Positions 61,501 through 64,000 of a stretch of DNA of 64,000 bases are shown here, one piece after another. Where the stretch lies: positions 6,188,501-6,252,500 of the forward strand of contig JAKOON010000004.1 in assembly GCA_022577435.1 (NCBI GenBank), in the 5' to 3' direction. The notes below the pieces were generated by a model, which saw nothing but the letters and a program-made list of their open reading frames with translations, searched no databases and had not been told where the DNA came from. Positions within the stretch are counted from its first letter, which is position 1, and each line of letters starts with the position of its first letter. Made by a program: the position numbers and the translations under genes. This DNA is from Embiotoca jacksoni. Taxonomy: Eukaryota; Chordata; Actinopteri; Embiotocidae.

Positions 61501-61832
61501 AATCTTATTTAGACATATGTCCCAAAAATATGTGAGTACAAGCAATAAAGCTATTTTTTATGTTACAATTACATATTTAGTTTCTGTGTGTCCAAAAGTT
61601 AAGATAAATGTGGTACATTAAAGTACATATCAAAAAGTAGTATCATAACAAAGGTACAAAATGTTTAGTGGCTGTTATTCCTGTAAAATTAAGGGACTCT
61701 ATTCGCCATCAATAGGACTGTAACTGAAATAAATTATGTTTTATGTTTTATTAATACCACACAATTAATACCCACAAATCAATATCTCAGAAAACACTCA
61801 CATTTTTCAGCCTCCTGTTGGTCTCTTGATGC
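37025..61832 (-). CDS. lmo7: LIM domain only 7 (LMO7), spliced CDS, 5' end missing
   Basis: I rebuilt 31 exons by eye; every junction has GT-AG and phases chain without a break, giving about 1354 codons without the exons at 55172-57979 and about 1867 with them. Domains in order: rear half of the CH domain (61802-60434), DUF4757-type acidic/serine region with cassette exons (59465-55172), a conserved KWQD..RR.S block (52940-51834), a Ser/Pro region ending in ARLTSVVTPRPFG (51326-50624), PDZ (49517-47340), an E/R/Q coiled coil (43970-41769) and a C-terminal LIM domain (37788-37135) ending TGQPTAM. The PDZ separates it from the paralogue LIMCH1. LMO7 is a scaffold binding afadin, alpha-actinin and emerin, acting at adherens junctions, focal adhesions and in the nucleus of muscle cells. 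The upstream CH exons lie beyond 64000. It could be lmo7a or lmo7b. Confidence 0.93.
37135..37237 (-). CDS. lmo7: lmo7 LIM domain, second zinc finger
   Basis: A 103-nt exon. CIGCKSDLGGSEAGAEVRIR and NKQLYCNSCYVRFK carry the second zinc set (CIGC ... CNSC). Acceptor TTCCTCAG, donor AAAA|GTGAGT, phase 1. Confidence 0.96.
37680..37788 (-). CDS. lmo7: lmo7 LIM domain, first zinc finger
   Basis: A 109-nt exon. SVSGKKICTFCDTPLGKGAA and MIIESLGLCYHLGCFK supply the first zinc-binding set (C-x2-C ... H-x2-C, here CTFC and HLGC). Acceptor ATCCAG, donor AAG|GTGAGA. Confidence 0.96.
38575..38898 (-). CDS. lmo7: lmo7 exon (RGESLDNLD, Ser-rich)
   Basis: A 324-nt exon. GESLDNLDFSYNSGRSSW matches human RRGESLDNLDSPRSNSW; the rest is Ser/Pro/Tyr-rich linker before the LIM domain. 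Acceptor GCTTTGCAG, donor GCAG|GTAAAA, phase 2-2. Confidence 0.94.
39141..39324 (-). CDS. lmo7: lmo7 exon (AERQQILNEMKKKTPLL)
   Basis: AEAERQQILNEMKKKTPLL and DRSWIRQSSAS match human AELERQQILQEMRKRTPLH and DNSWIRQRSAS. Two in-phase acceptors lie six bases apart (GTGCAG at 39325, TGACAG at 39319). Donor CGCAG|GTAGAG, phase 2. Confidence 0.94.
39726..39884 (-). CDS. lmo7: lmo7 exon (ELELERRNILNAMRYREPER)
   Basis: A 159-nt exon, acceptor GCTGTAG, donor AGAG|GTGGGC, phase 1-1. LLEEQLRSKRDRQAQSERAA and ELELERRNILNAMRYREPER echo the AEAERQQILNEMKKKTP motif of the next exon, as if the segment was duplicated. Confidence 0.85.
40092..40147 (-). CDS. lmo7: lmo7 exon (AKSKSSPQLDEED)
   Basis: A 56-nt exon, acceptor TCTGACAG, donor AACG|GTCAGT. 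RAKSKSSPQLDEEDKPQRN corresponds to human RNKSRSTTELDDYSTNKNG. Phases 2 in, 1 out. Confidence 0.85.
41498..41554 (-). CDS. lmo7: lmo7 exon (SHSFDNVQHPLSFTD)
   Basis: Acceptor ACTAAAG at 41555 or CCACAG at 41537, both in phase 2; donor ACAG|GTTAGT. SHSFDNVQHPLSFTDR corresponds to human PVDSYDIPKTEE..GDR. Confidence 0.75.
41768..41790 (-). repeat. lmo7: (CAG)7 tract in lmo7 exon
   Basis: Seven CAG codons on the minus strand, encoding polyglutamine at the end of the coiled-coil exon and overlapping the likely splice donor. Confidence 0.9.
41769..42124 (-). CDS. lmo7: lmo7 long E/R/Q coiled-coil exon
   Basis: Acceptor CTCTGGCAG, phase 0. It encodes about 118 residues, dominated by charged heptads (EERKERAEQERQRQAEER and similar), and ends in a seven-glutamine tract. 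To join the next exon in phase 2 the donor must be CAGCA|GTGGTC; the better-looking TCA|GTAGAG (exon end 41762) gives a stop in the next exon. The exon is sure; its last bases are not. Confidence 0.88.
42584..42679 (-). CDS. lmo7: lmo7 coiled-coil exon (EKYKRDQEKLQEEW)
   Basis: A 32-codon exon. EKYKRDQEKLQEEWVKAQQD matches human EKYQREQEKLREEWQRAKQE. Acceptor TTTTTTCAG, donor AAG|GTATTT. Confidence 0.94.
43863..43970 (-). CDS. lmo7: lmo7 exon, start of coiled coil
   Basis: A 36-codon exon. MPVPSITPSSSRWSWDLEEE and RRRQEKWQKEQERLLQ match human LPVPTISAPSRWVWDQEEER and QERWQKEQDRLLQ. Acceptor GTCCCCAG, donor CAG|GTATGT. Confidence 0.96.
44547..44572 (-). CDS. lmo7: lmo7 26-nt microexon (GSESVMPD)
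   Basis: Acceptor TATCTAG, donor GAT|GTGAGT, phases 1 in and 0 out. GSESVMPD aligns with human GSSDSVVPD and is needed to link the phase-1 end upstream to the phase-0 start at 43970. Confidence 0.88.
45371..45412 (-). CDS. lmo7: lmo7 42-nt candidate cassette microexon
   Basis: Acceptor CTTCAG, donor TGTG|GTAAAC, phase 1-1, coding GSGSSVSALVYLC. I do not recall a human counterpart, and flanking exons join in phase without it, so it may be alternative or a chance pair of sites. Confidence 0.5.
45712..45768 (-). CDS. lmo7: lmo7 exon (ISLKNLKRRSEFFEQ)
   Basis: A 57-nt exon. SEPISLKNLKRRSEFFEQ is almost identical to human SESISLKNLKRRSQFFEQ. Acceptor CATGTAG, donor CAAG|GTAAAA, phase 1-1. Confidence 0.94.
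46076..46139 (-). CDS. lmo7: lmo7 exon (ELASNGVNGGLRKEP)
   Basis: A 64-nt exon, acceptor CTGCAG, donor AAAG|GTAAAG, phases 0 in and 1 out. ELASNGVNGG resembles human ESKEINGIHD. Found by splice sites and phase rather than by ORF length. Confidence 0.8.
46255..46439 (-). CDS. lmo7: lmo7 exon after the PDZ domain
   Basis: Acceptor TGCATGCAG, donor GTC|GTAAGT. It encodes NWDRDQPSLPFKSHKTINLT and SSLDFTSRISTETLSSKV, weakly like the human KWIDATSG...TTDFSESL segment. Phases 1 in, 0 out. Confidence 0.85.
46508..46544. repeat. (TG)n microsatellite in lmo7 intron
   Basis: About 37 nt of TG dinucleotide. Confidence 0.95.
47301..47322. repeat. (CA)n microsatellite in lmo7 intron
   Basis: About 22 nt, some 20 nt from the donor of the second PDZ exon. 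Confidence 0.9.
47340..47501 (-). CDS. lmo7: lmo7 PDZ domain, second exon
   Basis: A 162-nt exon. SSAEMCQLQIGDEVLTVNGQ, VAEMSYTEWKSCMEEAV and GSLVMDIRRHGQN complete the PDZ fold, aligned with human SPAEFSQLQVDDEI and GHLVMDVRRYGK. Donor AACA|GTGAGT, phase 1. Confidence 0.95.
47520..49400. other. lmo7 intron inside the PDZ domain
   Basis: A 1.9-kb intron separating the two PDZ exons. It holds a perfect 13-bp stem, 6-nt loop inverted repeat at 47883-47914 and no other recognised feature. Confidence 0.6.
49403..49517 (-). CDS. lmo7: lmo7 PDZ domain, first exon
   Basis: A 115-nt exon. TRISLNQKPNSCKDFGFQA and TWDSTGARVTSLQPG give PDZ strands A-C; the carboxylate-binding loop reads KDFGF, like human LDFGF. 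Acceptor TTTCTAG, donor CCAG|GTAACA, phase 1. Confidence 0.93.
49946..50191 (-). CDS. lmo7: lmo7 linker exon (MDDPHKRVNGDV)
   Basis: An 82-codon phase 0-0 exon. It begins MDDPHKRVNGDV, matching human MDDAWKYNGDV, followed by acidic/Ser and Pro/Val stretches. Acceptor CCGGACAG, donor CAG|GTACTC. Confidence 0.9.
50624..51326 (-). CDS. lmo7: lmo7 large Ser/Pro-rich exon
   Basis: A 703-nt exon, mostly low-complexity Ser/Thr/Pro. The 3' part VPASLPRSYQRSDSARLTS and VVTPRPFGTQ..ITSLPR is nearly identical to human VSASLPRSYRKTDTVRLTS and VVTPRPFGSQ, diagnostic for LMO7. A perfect tandem EDVFEKPV octapeptide lies near its start. Donor ACA|GTGAGT, phase 0. Confidence 0.94.
51834..51973 (-). CDS. lmo7: lmo7 exon (DLSKWKNRRRS)
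   Basis: A 140-nt exon. DLSKWKNRRRSVNSDIVKKK and EEREKIEQ...RSKTFKQMQ match human DLAKWKDRRKSYTSDLQKKK, EEREEIEKQ and SSKTFKEML. Ends phase 2 at GAGAG|GTGAGA. Confidence 0.95.
52826..52940 (-). CDS. lmo7: lmo7 exon (SKSTSD...KWQD)
   Basis: A 115-nt exon. SKSTSDILAEPAINRRVHY, EEMQKFREQTKESDDKWQD aligns with human SKSMSDVSAED...YEEMQKIKSQLKEQDQKWQD. Acceptor CTCCACAG, donor GAT|GTGAGT, phase 0. Confidence 0.95.
53735..53764 (-). CDS. lmo7: lmo7 30-nt microexon (QHHMQESIDG)
   Basis: Acceptor TCCTAG, donor CGACGG|GTGAGT, phase 2-2. It encodes QHHMQESIDG, the same length and position as human LFQKIYGENG before SKSMSD. It can join directly to the exon ending at 58274 or to the cassette exons. Confidence 0.8.
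53765..55167. other. lmo7: lmo7 intron or 3' UTR of a short isoform
   Basis: Lies between exon D and the 30-nt microexon. Minus-strand AATAAA motifs are at 54681-54686 and 54501-54506, about 480 and 660 nt after the TAG at 55168, so part of it could be an alternative 3' UTR. A plus-strand 147-codon frame here has no recognisable domain. Confidence 0.4.
55172..55963 (-). CDS. lmo7: lmo7 large cassette or alternative terminal exon D
   Basis: Acceptor CACCATGCAG preceded by a pyrimidine tract, phase 2. It encodes DPFDYESICPDLENDDMFTR, RRLYTSEPQLNI, TDFPDIEQDDVVYRKEK and ends RWQAIREASQLRYKKKLL-VERLAALK-L then TAG at 55168-55170. The repeated PDIEQDDVVYR and CPDLENDDMFTRR units resemble the PIQDDLYSRK unit of exon B. 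Possible ends: stop at 55168, a phase-2 donor GTAGAA at 55171, or a phase-2 donor GTGGCA at 55249. Confidence 0.75.
56431..56577 (-). CDS. lmo7: lmo7 cassette exon C (Ser-rich)
   Basis: Acceptor CGCCTGTAG is strong. The product PKKSGSSSDDSDCDSS...HEASAQTTLVVGK is low-complexity. The phase-preserving donor is AAAAG|GTCGAT, which is weak; GTA|GTGGGG at 56442 is an alternative but breaks the phase. Supported mainly by position and phase. Confidence 0.6.
56932..57252 (-). CDS. lmo7: lmo7 cassette exon B (DUF4757 region)
   Basis: A 321-nt phase 2-2 exon. DDSEDEDDEEGYADPIQDDL, YSRKMGAKPQ and YDKFLPKFWTPEED match human SDTDDSEADLPDIQKDDLY, TRRMSASEP and FDNFLPRKWSSEE. Acceptor TTGAGCAG, donor TTCAG|GTGTGT. 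Confidence 0.88.
57701..57979 (-). CDS. lmo7: lmo7 cassette exon A (DUF4757 region)
   Basis: A 279-nt phase 2-2 exon. YESGSDSDADRPDPD and LVLDDLASRRFQSP resemble human YDSDTDEDDD..PVLDDLASRKF. An alternative in-phase acceptor 22 nt upstream (GGAAG at about 58002) would add ISSDCYS. Donor CTCAG|GTCAGA. Confidence 0.85.
58274..58523 (-). CDS. lmo7: lmo7 exon with SYRRS and YVPAPLRKK motifs
   Basis: A 250-nt exon. It encodes EGCCSDTEADSVFRM, SLSYRRSLVITPKAS, FNQFLPTKDKSSGYVPAPLR and RRSWASSPYTEDE, a near match to the human DUF4757 start. It ends in phase 2 at ATCAG|GTACCA, the phase shared by all the cassette exons that follow. Confidence 0.95.
59255..59465 (-). CDS. lmo7: lmo7 exon after the CH domain
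   Basis: A 211-nt exon. RDSGFGDSWYSEREEL and DDSLDSLDSLGSRPHS match human RDSGYGDIWCPERGE and DSFESLDSLGSR. The acceptor is TTCGAAAG and the donor is GAGG|GTAAGT (phase 1). Confidence 0.95.
60434..60547 (-). CDS. lmo7: lmo7 exon, last CH-domain helix
   Basis: A 114-nt exon of 38 codons from a TCTCCAG acceptor to AAG|GTGAGT. VLITIYWLGRRAQSD and LNFKAFEGLLGTALYK match human LMO7 closely (NVLITLYWLGRKAQS). Confidence 0.95.
61802..61832 (-). CDS. lmo7: lmo7 microexon, CH domain (HQETNRRLKN)
   Basis: A 31-nt exon between a CACAG acceptor and an AAT|GTGAGT donor. It encodes HQETNRRLKN, matching human QEETDRRVKN just before the last CH helix. It begins in phase 2, so an exon must precede it outside the window. 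Confidence 0.88.
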
Positions 61833-63204
61833 CTGTGAGAAAAAGAGCAGAAAAGAGAAGTGTATGTGCATGAGAGAAAACAACAATAAAAAGAACAGAG
61901 GGCATCGTTGTTGGGTCTACGTGTTGGGCAGTGAAAGAGCTGGAAACTGACAGCACGATCCAGACTATAGCCAGCCCTTCACTCATTCTCATACAACAGC
62001 ACAAAAGCTGTGAGGAAAACAAACACACATTTAAAAAAACAAAAAAAAAAAAAAAAAATTCACAGCAACCATAAAGATAGTGTTGGAATTTAACAGCTCT
62101 CACAACTGTGGGCCTATTTTTAGGCTACTTGCAAAATCAAGCAAAAACATTTAGTTACACATTAGCACATGGAGGTTCTTATTTCTGATTTCAAAACATG
62201 ATAAACGTAATTACTACCAATTTAACTACAATCAAGTCTCTGCTGTTGTAAAGACAGAGCTGCAGACAGAGATCTGAGGTTCGACTGTTGACCTGTCTGT
62301 CAGTAAATCATTTTCCCAGGAAACTATTAGCTGTTATGAAACAAAACAACCTCAATCGACAAGCCTAATATTTCCCTTTTCCTTATGTATATTGTGTACC
62401 TGTCACCTAAGATAACTGTGGTGTCTCAGTAAACAACAATGAATGGCTACAGTACATGCAGTAACTGTAACACTGGCAGTGGAAGATTTACAGTCTGCCT
62501 CACATTCCCTACACATTCTTGCTATCATGTGGTAATACAATAGCCACACATGCCTCCCTCTACCCGTGAGCACAGGATTTTCTTACAAGCTTGTTCCGAG
62601 CATGCAGTGTGACCAATAAATCTGCCGAGGCTGCGATGCATGTATGGCGGTAGCACTTCAGCCTGTCAATCAAACATGCTCAGGTACCTATAGGGTGCCT
62701 GGTTCAGGGGGGGAAAACAATGCAAGGAAGCATAATTAAACGCATAACTTTCATTCTTTAAGAACAGGGACACTGCCAAGGACGACTGAACTGACCAGTA
62801 CAGCTGTAAAGTGGTGAAAACAACTAAAACCAATTACTCAAACACTGTATTTTACTTGAAAATTTCAACTTTCAATAACTTCAGAATTCCACTCCCCTAT
62901 AATTTAGAGAGAAATATTGTATTTTCTTATATTTACCCAACAGCTTTGGTTAATAAGTTACTCAGTTGTGAGTAAAGTTGTGTTGTGAGGTCCTTAATCA
63001 AAGATAAAACCAGTAGTTTTCAACCTGTTTGTCTTCTGACATCTTACAAAAAAGCAGTGTGTAGTTGGGGTAACATTTCAGATGATCAAAATCAAAGATC
63101 AGAGAAAAAGATTGGTATTTTTTTTAAAATTCTTTTCTTACTAAGTAATCATCTGATGACCTCTCAGATTTATCTGCTGTCCCTGTTCTTAAGAATATGA
63201 ATAG

Positions 63205-63472
63205 GTTGTTCAAACGAGCTCCACCTGCAGCAGCTACAACAGTAACATGCTGCTCACACACTGATGCTTCAGTATTAATAATCTAATGATATCATATATA
63301 ATAATATATCACTCAGTGGGACCAAACCAGTACTTTTACTTTAATATCACATCTGGCTGCTTATACTTTTACTTCAGTAGGATTTTCCATGCAGGACTTT
63401 AACTTGTAATGAAGCATTTTTATTGTATGCCTTTACTTAAGTAAAGGAATTCAAATACTTCTCCCACCACTG
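63205..63472 (+). mobile_element. Right half of a hAT-like non-autonomous repeat
   Basis: GAGCTCCACCTGCAGCAGCT, GCTTCAGTATTAATAATCTA, GCAGGACTTTAACTTGTAAT, TTTACTTAAGTAAAGGAATT and terminal CTTCTCCCACCACTG match in order the right half of the element whose left half is at 20000-20165. Confidence 0.7.
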
Positions 63473-63649
63473 CTACCAATTGTGAACATCTGCGTCTTTA
63501 GCTGCTAATTGACAACTAGTTGCAAACTATGTTTGATGGTGTATAGTGGCTTTCTGGAGAGTTTGTTGTTGTTGCAGAAACCAGCTGTAAATGTGCCAGC
63601 AGAGAGTGAACCAAAGTAGAAAAGTTGTGGACCTGACAGCTAAATAATG

Positions 63650-63784
63650 AGCTGAGCAAACATTGTCATCTGATACATTTGTTATTTTCTTGATAATACT
63701 TCTGTACTTTAACTGGACTGTTTTTCCACTGCTGTACTGGTACTTTTACTTATCGGAAGGATCCGAGTCCTTCCTCCAACACTG
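63650..63784 (+). mobile_element. Second right-end fragment of the same repeat family
   Basis: CTTGATAATACTTCTGTACT, ACTGGTACTTTTACTTATCG and a terminal GAGTCCTTCCTCCAACACTG repeat the right end seen 310 bp to the left. More diverged than the first copy. Confidence 0.55.
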
Positions 63785-64000
63785 ACAGCATTTAACTGGA
63801 TGGGAAGCAGATCAGCTTTCCCACCAGTGCGCGTCATCTCACACTAGGGGCTTCCAACATGCTAATTCGCCAACTGTGAAAGCAGAAATGGACATTTACC
63901 AACTTGGCATAGTGTAAATTTATGGGCCCAATAAAAGACGTGGGAGAAAAAAAATGCCCTCTCTTGTGTGGCTTGGAGCATAGTCACAAAGGCTAAGATT

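Larger units (their letters stand above)
61833..64000. other. lmo7 intron running off the right edge
   Basis: I looked on the minus strand for the upstream CH exons (expected NGVLLCDLINKL-like motif) and saw none, so they lie beyond 64000. The right part carries transposon fragments. An A-rich run is at 62034-62060. Confidence 0.6.

Noticed and set aside
62000..64000. Search for the front half of the lmo7 CH domain
   Set aside because: No NGVLLCDLIN-like coding with splice sites on the minus strand. The exons are probably outside the window.
1..64000. tRNA, rRNA, snoRNA or microRNA genes
   Set aside because: I looked for tRNA A/B boxes, rRNA blocks and clear precursor hairpins and saw none I could support by eye.

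Overview
The window is animal nuclear DNA, almost certainly from a ray-finned (teleost) fish. It is AT-rich, its genes are split by GT-AG introns, long intergenic stretches carry dinucleotide and tetranucleotide microsatellites, and I recognise several interspersed repeat families that are common in teleosts (probably a percomorph; that narrower guess is inference). There is no bacterial, phage or plasmid signal.

Three genes are present. (1) acod1/irg1, minus strand: the TATA box, a four-codon first exon and three further coding exons lie between about 2000 and 694; the rest runs off the left edge. (2) kctd12, plus strand, 4486-5352: a complete single-exon gene for the GABA-B receptor auxiliary subunit. 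(3) lmo7, minus strand: 31 coding exons rebuilt from about 61.8 kb down to 37.0 kb, with the 3' UTR to about 36.3 kb. The front half of its calponin-homology (CH) domain lies beyond the right edge. The rebuilt lmo7 frame is open across all exons with matching intron phases, and encodes rear CH half, DUF4757-type region, PDZ, E/R/Q-rich coiled coil and C-terminal LIM domain.

Layout: 1-2.0 kb acod1; 2.0-4.4 kb divergent acod1/kctd12 intergenic DNA with ATGT, TG, CT and GA microsatellites; 4.4-about 5.9 kb kctd12 and its 3' UTR; 5.9-36.3 kb a roughly 30 kb gene-free interval with a mariner remnant, several teleost repeats, a possible TTAA-type MITE and stretches that read like conserved non-coding elements; 36.3-64 kb lmo7.

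The order and orientation acod1(-), kctd12(+), lmo7(-) is the mirror image of what I recall for human 13q22 (LMO7+, KCTD12-, ACOD1+), so this is an ancient vertebrate neighbourhood rather than a functional operon. The proteins act separately: itaconate synthesis in mitochondria of activated myeloid cells, G-protein-coupled GABA-B signalling in neurons, and actin/junction/nuclear-envelope scaffolding. I found no clearly new system. The most useful second looks are the alternative exon block and possible early stop in lmo7, the lmo7 microexons, a CAG tract at an lmo7 splice donor, and candidate conserved non-coding blocks around kctd12 and in the kctd12-lmo7 gap.
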